Source: Acidobacteria bacterium 28-9 (GTDB lineage: Bacteria; Acidobacteriota; Blastocatellia; Pyrinomonadales; Pyrinomonadaceae). Taken from it: a stretch of 61,705 bases of DNA. Of the stretch, positions 8,279 to 17,318 are shown one piece after another. Below the pieces are notes generated by a model. The model saw only the letters and a program-made list of their open reading frames with translations, ran no database searches and had not been told where the DNA came from. Each line of letters opens with the position of its first letter. Position 1 is the stretch's first letter. The stretch is from assembly GCA_002050355.1 (NCBI GenBank), contig MWYY01000048.1, positions 1 through 61,705 on the forward strand, given 5' to 3'. The position numbers and the translations under genes are program-made.

Positions 8279-8935
8279 TTATCTGTTAGCGTTGGTTACG
8301 GGCGCAGAGGTAGTTGGCGCGCTGTTTTTACGCATCGAGTTCGGGTCGCCAATGTCGGGCACTTGGTTTCCTCGCTCGTCGGCTTTGAAAAACGGCTCTT
8401 CCTTGAAGCCGAGCAAGCCCGCCGTCAAAACCGCTGGAAACGAATTGCGCGCCGTGTTGTAATCAGTAACGGATTGGTTGTAATCGGTTCTGGCTACGTT
8501 AATTCTGTTTTCCGTGCTTGATAGTTCATCCTGCACTTTCAAAAACGCTTCGCTCGAGCGAAGCTGCGGGTAGTTTTCCTGCAAACTAAGTAGTCTTCCG
8601 ATTGTTCCGCCGAAACTGTTGTTTGCTTCTAAAACCGCTTGTTTTTGTTCGGGCGTTTTATCGCCGTCCTGACCTTGCGGCGCGGCTTGCGAAGCATTCA
8701 AAAGCCGCGAACGGGCGTCGGCAATCTGCCCGAAAACTTCCTGTTCCTGAACGCCGAGCATCTGCGCGGTTTTTACCAGGTTCGGAATCAAATCAGCGCG
8801 TCGCTGCATAGTGCTTTCCACGTTCGCCCACTTTCCTTTAACGCCTTGCTGTCTGGATGTTAAATCGTTGTAACTGCAGCCGCTAAAACCAAAAGCGGCG
8901 AACAACACAAATGTCAGTAAAATTATTTTTTTCAT
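8279..8935 (-). CDS. lemA: LemA family lipoprotein
   Basis: A 218-residue LemA-fold protein. The N-terminus has a lipoprotein signal with lipobox GFSGC (Cys20). The diagnostic LemA stretch follows (NVESTMQRRADLIPNLVKTA), then long helices. LemA proteins are envelope-anchored helical proteins of unclear function, often encoded next to TPM-domain proteins as here. The start is the ATG at 8935 (MKKIILL): GAGG lies just upstream, and an earlier in-frame ATG at 8950 overlaps that ribosome site. It is the last gene of the minus-strand group and is followed by a terminator. Confidence 0.9.
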   Translation of the reverse strand: MKKIILLTFVLFAAFGFSGCSYNDLTSRQQGVKGKWANVESTMQRRADLIPNLVKTAQMLGVQEQEVFGQIADARSRLLNASQAAPQGQDGDKTPEQKQAVLEANNSFGGTIGRLLSLQENYPQLRSSEAFLKVQDELSSTENRINVARTDYNQSVTDYNTARNSFPAVLTAGLLGFKEEPFFKADERGNQVPDIGDPNSMRKNSAPTTSAPVTNANR

Positions 8936-8954
8936 TGTTTTTCCTCTCATAAAA

Positions 8955-9028
8955 AGTTAATTGTTAATTGTTACGTTAATGGCAATCGTTTTTTCGACAA
9001 TTAACCATTAACCATTTACGATTTACGC
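8955..9028. repeat. Heptad hairpin array between lemA and the nucleotidyltransferase gene
   Basis: The left arm (8955-8983) repeats GTTAATT. The right arm (8995-9028) repeats TTAACCA and TTTACGA, giving complementary arms. The right arm runs into the stop codon and last codons of the nucleotidyltransferase gene. Confidence 0.65.
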
Positions 9029-9735
9029 AATTTATCAACCGCTTCGATAACGTTTTCAATCTGCTCCATATAATCACCGAAAAGGTGATTAACAGAGGTT
9101 TCATCGAGCGTCTTAGATGCGTTATTTTCTCGAATATCAAAAATTTTTTCAAACGAGCCGCCGTCAATTTTTAATTGTTTGGCAGTTGCCGCAGCGATTT
9201 CGCGTTTAGTAACCGGCGGCTCCAAACCGTGAACCAGTAAAACGGCGCGAAATAGAGCCGCAAAACTCGTAAGGCTTTCCGTCATCAAACCGATCAGACC
9301 TTCGACCGAAACCGACGCCGGAATATAATGGCGGCGCAGTTGAAGCAGTTTGCTTCGGAGTTCATACTCGGTTTGATGGCGCAAAAACTCATCGGAAATA
9401 TTTATATTTGCCAGAACGTCCGTGCCGTAAAGCACGCTGCGGGCGCTTTCCATCTGATGAAACTCAATCGGGAAAACGTCAGCCGCGTTTTTCAATTCGG
9501 AGACCGTAAAATAAACCGGCACAGGATGTCCCATCTTGTTCCATTCACGCATCGGCGCTTGCGCGGCGCGCAAATCCTTCGGCGTCATACGGTGCAGCGC
9601 AATCAGCAAATTATAATCCGACTGCATCCGCACAAAATCGCCCGCCGCAGCCGAGCCGTATAAAATCACGGAAGCCAAATTTCTGCCGTGCGTTGTTCGC
9701 AAATCGTCAATAAATGCGTCGAATTGATGTCTCAT
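9016..9735 (-). CDS. Nucleotidyltransferase-fold protein with altered catalytic motif
   Basis: A 239-residue protein whose N-terminus has the pol-beta nucleotidyltransferase signature VILYGSAAAGDF (Gly27-Ser28) followed by QSDYNLLIAL (Asp40, Asn42). In active members the second position is normally Asp (SDxDL), so the Asn42 substitution removes one metal ligand and may abolish or change activity. The C-terminal half is helical, as in substrate-binding domains of minimal nucleotidyltransferases. It sits between the TPM and LemA genes, an unusual insertion into that common pair. Targets are unknown. Confidence 0.7.
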   Translation of the reverse strand: MRHQFDAFIDDLRTTHGRNLASVILYGSAAAGDFVRMQSDYNLLIALHRMTPKDLRAAQAPMREWNKMGHPVPVYFTVSELKNAADVFPIEFHQMESARSVLYGTDVLANINISDEFLRHQTEYELRSKLLQLRRHYIPASVSVEGLIGLMTESLTSFAALFRAVLLVHGLEPPVTKREIAAATAKQLKIDGGSFEKIFDIRENNASKTLDETSVNHLFGDYMEQIENVIEAVDKLRKS

Positions 9736-9820
9736 ATTTATTTAACATTTAGCATTTAACATTTATCAATGAACATTTACCGCTTTTGATAAATGATGAA
9801 TGACAAATGATAAATGAAAT
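9736..9820. repeat. Heptad hairpin array between the TPM and nucleotidyltransferase genes
   Basis: The left arm (9736-9780) has CATTTAA/CATTTAT words. The right arm (9786-9820) has complementary GATAAAT/GATGAAT words at exact 7-nt spacing. Together they fill the entire intergenic spacer. Confidence 0.75.
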
Positions 9821-10722
9821 TACCAGTCGCCGCCCGCGCCGCCGCCGCCGAAATCACCGCCGCCGCCGAAACCGCCCCAACTGTCGCCGCCGGAAGAAGA
9901 GCCGCCGCTGCTTCCCCAACCTGACGAACCGCCGCCGCTGCCTATAGCACCGCCGATAATCCACGGTAAGGCGCTTCCGCCGAATCCGCCCTCGCCCCAT
10001 CGATTTCTTCTACGGGAACTGCCTCCGCCTCCACCGCTGCCGCCGCCGCGACTAAAAAGAATTATTAAAATTATGAAGAGAATTATTAAACAAGTCATAC
10101 AATTACCAAACGGCAAACCGCCTCTTACATTGTTAGTTATGTCGTTTGCCGGTGTTTCGGGCGTCGCAACGGGTTCACCCGCTTGTTTTGCCTCGATTGT
10201 TTTGATATATGCGTCAATCGTATCGGAGATGCCTTTGCCGTAATTTCCCTGTCTAAAAGCCGGAACGAGATATTGCCTGTTTAACTGTCCAGCTACTCCG
10301 TCGGGTAACTCGTCTTCCAAATTTCTGCTAATCTGCGTAAAGTATTTTCTGTCCTCGACGGCGACGAAAAGCAGCGCGCCCGGATTTTCGTCAGCCTTTG
10401 AACCGATTTTCCAGCCGCGCGCAACCGCCAGTGAATACTCAAAAATGGGGCGCTCACCGGTAGTTTTTACAATTGCCACGCCGATTTCAACCTGCGGATT
10501 TGTCCGCTCTTTGAAGGCTTTGATTTGCGCTTCGATTTTCTGTTTCGTCTCGGCGTCAATCACGCCCGCAAAATCGTTGACAAAACCGGTCGGCGCAGGC
10601 AGCGGTGATTCGTCGAGCGAAAATGGCTTTGTGCTTTGCGAGAAAGCCGTCTGCACAGCCAGAAACAAAAACAAAACCAGCCCGAAAGCGTTTGATTTTA
10701 ACAAAAAACTAGTTTTTCTCAT
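9820..10722 (-). CDS. TPM-domain (YgcG-like) envelope protein
   Basis: A 300-residue protein with a signal peptide (about 1-29, ending near AFSQ). A TPM domain spans about 40-175 (GFVNDFAGVIDAETKQKIEA at its start, ARGWKIGSKADENPGALLFV in the middle). One membrane helix follows near 204-222, then a Gly/Ser-rich tail ending GGGGAGGDW. This is the classic layout of YgcG-type proteins, which pair with LemA. TPM domains have been linked to acid phosphatase activity in plants and to photosystem or respiratory complex assembly; the role here is open. It probably belongs to one transcription group with the nucleotidyltransferase and lemA. Confidence 0.88.
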   Translation of the reverse strand: MRKTSFLLKSNAFGLVLFLFLAVQTAFSQSTKPFSLDESPLPAPTGFVNDFAGVIDAETKQKIEAQIKAFKERTNPQVEIGVAIVKTTGERPIFEYSLAVARGWKIGSKADENPGALLFVAVEDRKYFTQISRNLEDELPDGVAGQLNRQYLVPAFRQGNYGKGISDTIDAYIKTIEAKQAGEPVATPETPANDITNNVRGGLPFGNCMTCLIILFIILIILFSRGGGSGGGGGSSRRRNRWGEGGFGGSALPWIIGGAIGSGGGSSGWGSSGGSSSGGDSWGGFGGGGDFGGGGAGGDW

Positions 10723-10783
10723 CTTTTACTTAAAACAACCTCTGCCAATCCGAAAACAATACGAATTGTTCTCGCGTAAGTTC

Positions 10784-11590
10784 CTACTTTTCTAAAATTG
10801 TATGAAGCGCAAAGTGTATCAGAAAAAAAAGCGCGACGCCCGCGAAAACCGACAGTGAAACCAGCGGACGCTTACCGCCGTGATGATTTACTTCCGGTAT
10901 CAAATCGCTTGCCGCCACATACAAAGTTACGCCGCTTGCCAAAGGAAGCGCGTAAGCGACTGTAAAACCTACCTTCGCGCCGATGAAATAATACAGCAAA
11001 ACGCCGAGAATTGTCGTCAGCCCAACCAGAGATGTCGCCAGCAAAACTTCCCTTAAACCTTTTCCCGCCGCTAAAATCATTGAAGCAATCGTAAAACCTT
11101 CGGGAAATTTATGCAGAAAGATGGCGAGAAAAACAAGAATTCCGACGCGCGAATCAACCTGTGCGGCGGCGGCAATCGAAACACCGTCGAAAAAAGTATG
11201 AATCAGCAACCCGCCGATTGCCGTGTAAGCCGAAGCGGTCGAAATTAAATGATCGCTGTGCATTTCTTCGCCTAAGTGAAAATGCGGTGCGATGGTGTGT
11301 TCAAAAAACTGCGTTATCAAATAACCGGCGAGCAGAAGAACCATCGGCGCATATAAAGTTTCGCTTGATTTTCCGAAACTTTCCGGTGTTTGCCAGAGCG
11401 CAATCGCCTCGGGCAAAACATCTATAAAAATTACTGCAAGCATAAATCCGGCGCCTAAAGCCAGAATATATTTAAGCAATTTTTTGTAGTTTTTTTGAAT
11501 TCCAGGTGGAAACAAAATTAGCCCGCCCAGCACATTTGCCAAAGCTGCAAAAATGCCGAAAACCAGAAGCTGGAGAAAAGTGATATTCAT
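10784..11590 (-). CDS. ZIP family divalent metal transporter
   Basis: A 268-residue membrane protein with about eight hydrophobic helices. The two ZIP signature helices are visible: HTFFDGVSIAAA (helix 4) and FLHKFPEGFTIASM (helix 5). They supply the His, Asp and Glu residues that line the metal path. A His-rich cytoplasmic loop (HFHLGEEMHSDH) precedes them. ZIP proteins move zinc, iron or manganese into the cytoplasm; the ion cannot be told from sequence. It is the first gene of the minus-strand group and about 60 nt from the TPM gene. Confidence 0.9.
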   Translation of the reverse strand: MNITFLQLLVFGIFAALANVLGGLILFPPGIQKNYKKLLKYILALGAGFMLAVIFIDVLPEAIALWQTPESFGKSSETLYAPMVLLLAGYLITQFFEHTIAPHFHLGEEMHSDHLISTASAYTAIGGLLIHTFFDGVSIAAAAQVDSRVGILVFLAIFLHKFPEGFTIASMILAAGKGLREVLLATSLVGLTTILGVLLYYFIGAKVGFTVAYALPLASGVTLYVAASDLIPEVNHHGGKRPLVSLSVFAGVALFFLIHFALHTILEK

Positions 11591-12087
11591 AAATTAAAGA
11601 ATAAATTGGCGCAAAAACAATCGAGATAGACTTTAGCCCAAACGAACGAGAAAGGAAAATAATCATCAAAATAATATTTGTTGAAAAACATTTGAGGAAG
11701 TATAATTTAATTTTTAAGCACATGATTAAAATAAAAGTTAAAATAATGCTTGACAGACTTGAGAACATAATCGTAATATGCTTTTAGAAATTAGATGAAA
11801 GCAACCTGAAACGAAATTTGGAAGCAAAAAAAACTCGCGCAAATAGTGTTTAAGATTTTGGAGATTTTTAAGCACTTCCAAAATAAAATTTCTGAATCAG
11901 AGGTTTTGCGGAAATCATAATAACTGTGATTGAATAAGTTGTGACGGTCAACGAGTTCAATCACTCGGCATAAAATCAAAGAAAACTAAGGTTAAATAAT
12001 TATTGTCCACGGGGTTTGAAAAACCGAATCGACGTGTGGTGCAGCGATATAAATTTGCGTGTTTTTCAAGACGAGCTCTTTGAAAAG
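11591..12087. other. Spacer between the ZIP gene and the dcw cluster
   Basis: About 500 AT-rich bases between divergent genes. They contain a good promoter candidate at 11750-11779 facing the dcw cluster. I find no mraZ gene, and none of the short frames looks like a known protein. If rsmH used the TTG at 12016, the spacer would be 425 bases. Confidence 0.6.
11750..11779 (+). promoter_or_regulatory. Candidate sigma-70-type promoter for the dcw cluster
   Basis: TTGACA at 11750-11755 and TAATAT at 11774-11779 are separated by 18 nt. The promoter faces rsmH with a leader of roughly 300 nt. This is seen by pattern only. Confidence 0.45.
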
Positions 12088-13038
12088 GTGACTAAAACCA
12101 AAGCTGAAAATCTACACAAACCTGTTCTGCTGGCGGAGACTTTAGAACTGCTTAAGCCACACGGCAGTGAAACTTTCGTTGACGCTACGCTTGGTTTGGG
12201 CGGACACGCGGAAGCAATTTTGGCTGCTGCGGGTAAGATAATTGTTTTCGGAATTGACCAGGATACTGAAGCTATTGGATTTGCACGCGAAAGATTGAAG
12301 AAATTCGGCGAAAGAATAAAAATCTTTCACGCTAATTTTGCCGAAATCCGCCAAGTTTTGTCAGATGCGAAGGTTGAAAAGGTTGACGGTGTTTTAGCTG
12401 ATTTAGGCGTTTCCTCATTGCAGTTTGACAGCGCGACGCGCGGCTTTAGTTTTCGCTTCGATGCGCCGCTCGATATGCGAATGGATGCAAACTCCGATTC
12501 GGAAACTGCCGCGGAAATGCTCGAACGGCTTTCAGAATTTGAAATCGCGCGCATCATTTACGAATACGGCGAAGAAAGATTTTCGCGGCGCATCGCCCGT
12601 CGGATTGTTGAGAAAAGGACGCAGGGCGAAGCGGTAAGTACGACGAAGGAGTTAGTTGAATTGGTTGAAAGGTCTGTAAAGCGCAGCAAGAGAGACAAAA
12701 TTCACCCGGCGACGCGCACGTTTCAAGCCTTACGGATTGCCGTCAACGGCGAGCTTGAAATTTTAGAACAGTTTGTCCGCGACACGGTCGATGTTTTAAA
12801 AAAAGACGGGCGATTTGCAGTGATTACCTTTCATTCACTGGAAGACCGCATCGTCAAACAAACTTTGCAGAAACTTGCGGGAAAATGTTTCTGTCCGCCG
12901 CGTCTGCCCAAATGCGCGTGCGGCGCGAGCAAACAAGTTGAGATTTTGACAAAAAAACCGCTTGTGCCTGTTGAGGCTGAACTGGAAGTAAACCCGCGCG
13001 CGCGCAGCGCAAAACTTCGCGCCTGTTTGAAACTTTGA
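12088..13038 (+). CDS. rsmH: 16S rRNA (cytosine-1402-N4)-methyltransferase
   Basis: RsmH (MraW) N4-methylates C1402 of 16S rRNA and is typically at or near the head of dcw clusters. Motifs: HKPVLLAETLELL near the N-terminus, VDATLGLGGHAEAIL (SAM binding), GVLADLGVSSLQFD, FRFDAPLDMRMD, and HSLEDRIVKQTL near the C-terminus. I chose the GTG at 12088 because the family begins just before HxPVLL and 316 residues match its length. An in-frame TTG at 12016 would add 24 residues with no similarity and a badly spaced GGGG. mraZ, usually just upstream, is absent. Confidence 0.93.
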   Translation: MTKTKAENLHKPVLLAETLELLKPHGSETFVDATLGLGGHAEAILAAAGKIIVFGIDQDTEAIGFARERLKKFGERIKIFHANFAEIRQVLSDAKVEKVDGVLADLGVSSLQFDSATRGFSFRFDAPLDMRMDANSDSETAAEMLERLSEFEIARIIYEYGEERFSRRIARRIVEKRTQGEAVSTTKELVELVERSVKRSKRDKIHPATRTFQALRIAVNGELEILEQFVRDTVDVLKKDGRFAVITFHSLEDRIVKQTLQKLAGKCFCPPRLPKCACGASKQVEILTKKPLVPVEAELEVNPRARSAKLRACLKL

Positions 13039-13071
13039 TCGAACTGAAAACGGAATTTTGGAGTAAGAATT

Positions 13072-13617
13072 ATGAGTCGAAAAAGAATTTCCCCGAACAA
13101 TCAAACAAGAAATAGTAAACAAAGCAATCGGCGCTCGCCCAAGCGCGGTTCGCTTCCCGTCCGTTATCGTCTGCTCGCGCTTTTCTGCGGATTGTTTCTG
13201 CTTGTCGGTTTTTTCTTTGCCGCGCGCCAGCATTTTGCTTCGATGGATTTCAGTATGAAAAACTCCCAATTGCGAAAGATGAGCGACGAACTCGAATCGG
13301 ATAAACGACGGCTTCTTCTGGCAAAAGAAATTGCGCTTTCGCCTGCGGAAATCAAAAAAGCAGCGCAAAAAATTGGCTTAAAAGCAATGACGGCAGCAAA
13401 TAATATCCAAATTGCACGTCCGACCGAAAGCATAAACTCCGAAAAAACGCGAGCGGTGGGAAAAGTCGAAACGGCAAAACCTAAACCGGTCGCTGCGCCA
13501 AATAAACCGCAGGAAACTGCAGCAGGCGAAAAACTGACTGCAAAGAATGTTGCGCAAATAAAAGCGCCGGACGTTTTGGTCAAGCTGGAAAAGAAAATCG
13601 AATCGGCAATAAAATAA
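13072..13617 (+). CDS. ftsL: FtsL-like division protein
   Basis: A 181-residue bitopic protein. It has a basic cytoplasmic N-terminus (about 1-30), one membrane helix (about 32-52, LLALFCGLFLLVGFFFA), then a short coiled-coil (MKNSQLRKMSDELESDKRRL). This is the topology of FtsL, which with FtsB and FtsQ activates FtsWI at the septum. Sequence conservation in the family is low, so the call rests on topology and position between rsmH and ftsI. The C-terminal ~80 residues form a Lys/Pro/Ala-rich tail, longer than in typical FtsL. Confidence 0.75.
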   Translation: MSRKRISPNNQTRNSKQSNRRSPKRGSLPVRYRLLALFCGLFLLVGFFFAARQHFASMDFSMKNSQLRKMSDELESDKRRLLLAKEIALSPAEIKKAAQKIGLKAMTAANNIQIARPTESINSEKTRAVGKVETAKPKPVAAPNKPQETAAGEKLTAKNVAQIKAPDVLVKLEKKIESAIK

Positions 13618-13665
13618 TTTACACACCAAAAATGCGGTAATAATTTTCAGGAAAAGAATCTAAAA

Positions 13666-15744
13666 ATGTACGAACGTCGACAAAAAACCAGCCGCAAAAC
13701 AGATACGACGCAGACGATTTTCACGCGATTTATGTTGATTGTCGCGTTTTTTATTTTATGGATTGGCGGCATCGGTGTTCGGCTCGTGCATCTTCAGGTA
13801 AATCAACACGAATGGCTGCTCGGGCAGGCGCTTGACCAGCGGCGTAATCAAGTCAAAAGCAAACAATTGCGCGGGACAATTTATGACCGCTCGGAACGCG
13901 TGCTGGCAATGAGCGTCAACACCAAATCGCTGTTTGCAGACCCCTCGGAAATCGAAGACGTCGAAACGACTGCCAAACGAGTCGCTGCCGCGCTGAAAGT
14001 CAAACCGAACGACATTTTGAAAAATTTGACCAAAGCCAAAGAAAAAGGTAAACGCTTTGTTTATTTGGCGCGGAAACTCGACGAAGACACCGCGCAAAAA
14101 ATAAACGAAACGCTCAAAGACGTTGACCTGCAAAAATTTGACGAGCCGCGTTTTGCCGGAATACATTGGAGAGAAGAGCAAAAACGCAGTTATCCGTATA
14201 AAACTCTGGCGGCGCAGGTCGTTGGCTTCAGCAACACGGAAGATGTCGGACAAGCCGGAATCGAGCAGTCGCAGGAAGAATTGCTTCACGGCGCGGTGTT
14301 GAAAAAATGGCAAGACCGCGACCGTTTGGGCAGAGTTTACGACGAATCTGAAACTGAAGACGAACGCGAACCGCCGAAAGATATTGTTTTAACCATCAGC
14401 AATTCAATTCAATATAAAACCGAACAGGCGCTCGAAGAAGGCGTCAAATCGGCAAATGCCAAATCGGGAATGGCAATCGTTTTAGACCCGAAAACCGGCG
14501 AGATTCTGGCAATGGCAAATTACCCGACTTTCGACCCGAATAAATTTAACGATGCGGCACCGGAAAAGTTGATAAACCGCGCGGTGCAGAGTATGTATTC
14601 GCCCGGCTCGGTTTTTAAGCTCGTTACATACGGCGCGGCTTTACAGGAAAAATTGATTCGCCCCGACGGTTTTATCGATTGCAGCAAAGGTTTTATTGAA
14701 GTTGCCGGACATCGTTTCGACGACCCGCACGCGACAAAAACGATGTCTTACGGCGAAGCCTTGGCGGTTTCCAGTAACTACGCGGCGATAAAAACTGCTC
14801 TCGGGCTTGGCAAAGAAAAATTTTATAATTATGCTCTCGGATTCGGTTTTGGTGAACCGACCGGAATCGAGCTTCCGGCAGAAGCGCGCGGGCAGATTCG
14901 TCCGCCCGATACCTGGTTCGGCGACTCGCTCGCTTCGATGGCAATCGGTTACGAATTAAACGTTACGGCTTTGCAGGCAGCGATGGCTTACGCGACTATT
15001 GCCAACGACGGCGTGCGCGTCAAACCGCATATAATCAAAGAGATTCGCTACGCGGACGGAAAAGTTTTTCAGAATCAAAAGACTGAAAAAACGCAGATTG
15101 TCCGTCCCGAAGCGGCGCGCGGTTTGCGGCAAATGCTGCAGCAAGTTGTGCTGAAAGGAACGGCGAAACGGGCGCAGCTTGAAGGTTACTCATCGGCTGG
15201 TAAAACCGGAACGGCTTGGAAATACGACGCGAGAATAAAAAGATACAACGAAAGCAAATTCGTTTCGTCATTTATCGGTTTTGCGCCTGTCGATAATCCT
15301 TCGGTTGTCATCGCCGTTGTGATTGACGAACCGATGGGCGGCGGACGCGACGGCGGTCAAGTTTCCGCGCCGGTTTTCCGCCAAATTGCCGAACAAGTTT
15401 TGCCCGAATTGAACATCGCGCCCGACACAGATATTCATCAGGAGACTTTGACGGCGCAGACGAAAATTCCGGCTGAAATTGAAATCGCGCCGACTTCGAC
15501 GCACCAAACAAGCGAGAAGGAAAACAATTCAACGAAAACGTTTGAAAAAGAAGTGAAAAGCGAAAAATTAAAAAATTCGGCGGCAGTAGAATCGAAAAAA
15601 GAGAAAAAACCGACACTCGTTGAAGAAAAAGATTTGCCGAAGCAGCAGCGGCAGAAAACGATTGTGATAAACGTGGAGAAACCGAAAGGTGACGTTAAAA
15701 ATAAGTCTTCAGGCGCGACGGAAAAGGCGAAACCAAAAACTTGA
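13666..15744 (+). CDS. ftsI: Division-specific class B penicillin-binding protein
   Basis: FtsI cross-links septal peptidoglycan. The 692 residues have one N-terminal membrane helix (about 23-43), the class B pedestal domain (LRGTIYDRSERVLA near 65), and the transpeptidase. Its active sites are SVFK (nucleophile Ser315, Lys318), SSN (369-371) and KTGT (Lys513). About 100 C-terminal residues form a charged Lys/Glu tail with no known domain, unusual for FtsI. Part of its coding sequence (about 15553-15582) has 7-nt periodicity like the intergenic arrays. No C-terminal PASTA domain is seen. The stop overlaps the murF start. Confidence 0.93.
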   Translation: MYERRQKTSRKTDTTQTIFTRFMLIVAFFILWIGGIGVRLVHLQVNQHEWLLGQALDQRRNQVKSKQLRGTIYDRSERVLAMSVNTKSLFADPSEIEDVETTAKRVAAALKVKPNDILKNLTKAKEKGKRFVYLARKLDEDTAQKINETLKDVDLQKFDEPRFAGIHWREEQKRSYPYKTLAAQVVGFSNTEDVGQAGIEQSQEELLHGAVLKKWQDRDRLGRVYDESETEDEREPPKDIVLTISNSIQYKTEQALEEGVKSANAKSGMAIVLDPKTGEILAMANYPTFDPNKFNDAAPEKLINRAVQSMYSPGSVFKLVTYGAALQEKLIRPDGFIDCSKGFIEVAGHRFDDPHATKTMSYGEALAVSSNYAAIKTALGLGKEKFYNYALGFGFGEPTGIELPAEARGQIRPPDTWFGDSLASMAIGYELNVTALQAAMAYATIANDGVRVKPHIIKEIRYADGKVFQNQKTEKTQIVRPEAARGLRQMLQQVVLKGTAKRAQLEGYSSAGKTGTAWKYDARIKRYNESKFVSSFIGFAPVDNPSVVIAVVIDEPMGGGRDGGQVSAPVFRQIAEQVLPELNIAPDTDIHQETLTAQTKIPAEIEIAPTSTHQTSEKENNSTKTFEKEVKSEKLKNSAAVESKKEKKPTLVEEKDLPKQQRQKTIVINVEKPKGDVKNKSSGATEKAKPKT

Positions 15745-17195
15745 AACTCGAACAGGTTACAAAATATATGGATGCAGATGCCTCCAAACTTAATCCGGCT
15801 TTGCTTCAAACAGAAGTTCAATCGTTTGCGATTGACTCGCGCAGAGTCCGAACGGGCGAAGTTTTTTTTGCCTTCTCGCAGCCCGAGTATCAAAACAATT
15901 GTTTCAACGGCGAATTTCAAGACGCACACAAATATATTTCATCAGCGTTTGAAAAAGGAGCAATCGCGTGCGTTGCACGTCCTGACCGATTTGCCGAACA
16001 TCGAGTTGAATTAGAAAAATTTCAAGACCGACTCATTCTTGTCAAAGATGCGATTGCCGCGTTTCAAAAACTAGCGCACGGCGTTTATCTCGAATGGAAT
16101 AAACCGGTAGTGGCACTTACCGGTAGCGCGGGGAAAACGACCGCAAAGGAGTTGACGGCGCACGTTCTGACAGCAAGCGGCAGGAAAGTTTTAAGAAATA
16201 TAAAAAATTACAACAATGGTTTAGGACATCCCCTGACGGTTTTAAATTTGGCGAATGACAAAAGCTACGACGTTGCCGTTTTGGAGATGGGAATGTCAAC
16301 GCCGAACAAAGAAATCGAACGTTTGTGCCGCATTACGCCGCCGGATGTCGCCGTCGAATTGAACGTTTTGCCTGTTCACGTCGAGCATCTCGGCTCGATT
16401 GAAAACGTGGCGAGCGCCAAAGCCGAACTCATCGAAAATATGAAAGAAGGCGGAACGGCTGTTTTGAACGCTGACGATTTTCGTGTTTTGCAGATGCGCG
16501 GGCTTTCAAAAGGCAAAACCGTTACTTTCGGAATCGAAAAAGCGGCGGATGTTTCGGCAAGCGCGATTGAAATGAAGCGTTTTGGCGAAACTGAATTTGT
16601 TCTAAATTTACCAAACGGCGAAGCCAAAGTTTTGCTGCAGCTTTCGGGTCGGCACAATGTTTCGAACGCGCTGGCGGCGGCGGCGGTCGGTTACATTTTC
16701 GGAATGTCGGCGCGGGAAATCGCCGGTGCGCTTCGGACGGTTGCCCCGCCTCCGCAGCGCGGAGAAGTTTTGCATTTTGCAGAAGGCTTTACGGTTATTA
16801 ACGATTCGTATAACTCGAATCCCGCTGCGCTTTTAGGAATGGTAAAAACTCTGACTGACGGCGGAAAATCCGCAAAGCGCAGAATTGTCGTCGCGGGAGA
16901 GATGCTTGAATTGGGCGAAGCAGAAAAGGAAATCCACGGCGAGACCGGCGAGAAACTTGCAAAAAGCGGAATTGATTTTTTAATCGGCGTGCGCGGTTTA
17001 GCGCAGGATTTAACTGACGGCGCTGAAAAAATTGGTCTGAGCCAAACAAAGTTTTTTGATAGTTCCGACGAAGCGGGCGAATTTTTGGCGAGTGAAATAA
17101 AAGCGGGCGATTTGGTTTTGGTCAAAGGCTCGCGCGGCGTGCGAACAGAAAAGGTTGTTGAAAAATTGCTGGAAAATTTTGCACTGGAAAAATAA
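15741..17195 (+). CDS. murF: UDP-MurNAc-tripeptide:D-Ala-D-Ala ligase
   Basis: MurF adds D-Ala-D-Ala to UDP-MurNAc-tripeptide in the cytoplasm. Evidence: the Mur ligase ATP loop GSAGKTT (near residue 131), KNYNNGLGHPLTVLNL, INDSYNSNPAALLGM, and the C-terminal GDLVLVKGSRGVRTEKVV, which is MurF-specific rather than MurE-specific. Length 484. The start is a TTG at 15741 that overlaps the ftsI stop by 4 nt, suggesting coupled translation. murE, normally between ftsI and murF, is missing here. Confidence 0.93.
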   Translation: MKLEQVTKYMDADASKLNPALLQTEVQSFAIDSRRVRTGEVFFAFSQPEYQNNCFNGEFQDAHKYISSAFEKGAIACVARPDRFAEHRVELEKFQDRLILVKDAIAAFQKLAHGVYLEWNKPVVALTGSAGKTTAKELTAHVLTASGRKVLRNIKNYNNGLGHPLTVLNLANDKSYDVAVLEMGMSTPNKEIERLCRITPPDVAVELNVLPVHVEHLGSIENVASAKAELIENMKEGGTAVLNADDFRVLQMRGLSKGKTVTFGIEKAADVSASAIEMKRFGETEFVLNLPNGEAKVLLQLSGRHNVSNALAAAAVGYIFGMSAREIAGALRTVAPPPQRGEVLHFAEGFTVINDSYNSNPAALLGMVKTLTDGGKSAKRRIVVAGEMLELGEAEKEIHGETGEKLAKSGIDFLIGVRGLAQDLTDGAEKIGLSQTKFFDSSDEAGEFLASEIKAGDLVLVKGSRGVRTEKVVEKLLENFALEK

Positions 17196-17240
17196 AATCG
17201 CAGATGCGCGCAAACGGAAACTGATGTTAGTTTTGATTGA

Positions 17241-17316
17241 AGGATTTTAAATTTCAAACGAAAAATAAATGAACGGACAAAATCCAAAATTCAAATTCCG
17301 AAATCCGAAATCGAAC
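17241..17316. repeat. Heptad array between murF and mraY
   Basis: The clear right part (17278-17316) has CCAAAAT, TCAAATT and CCGAAAT words at 7-nt spacing. A shorter AT-rich left part (GGATTTTAAATTTC, about 17242-17255) is partly complementary. It ends 2 nt before the mraY start codon, so mraY has no Shine-Dalgarno site. Confidence 0.6.
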
Positions 17317-17318
17317 TA

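Noticed and set aside
11472..11979. Small minus-strand frames upstream of the dcw cluster as genes
   Set aside because: They are in AT-rich sequence, have low-complexity Phe/Ile/Ser-rich products, and overlap the promoter candidate and the ZIP gene start.
12016..12087. N-terminal extension of rsmH from a TTG at 12016
   Set aside because: The GGGG upstream is too close to the TTG, and the extra 24 residues precede the conserved family start; GTG at 12088 gives the normal length.
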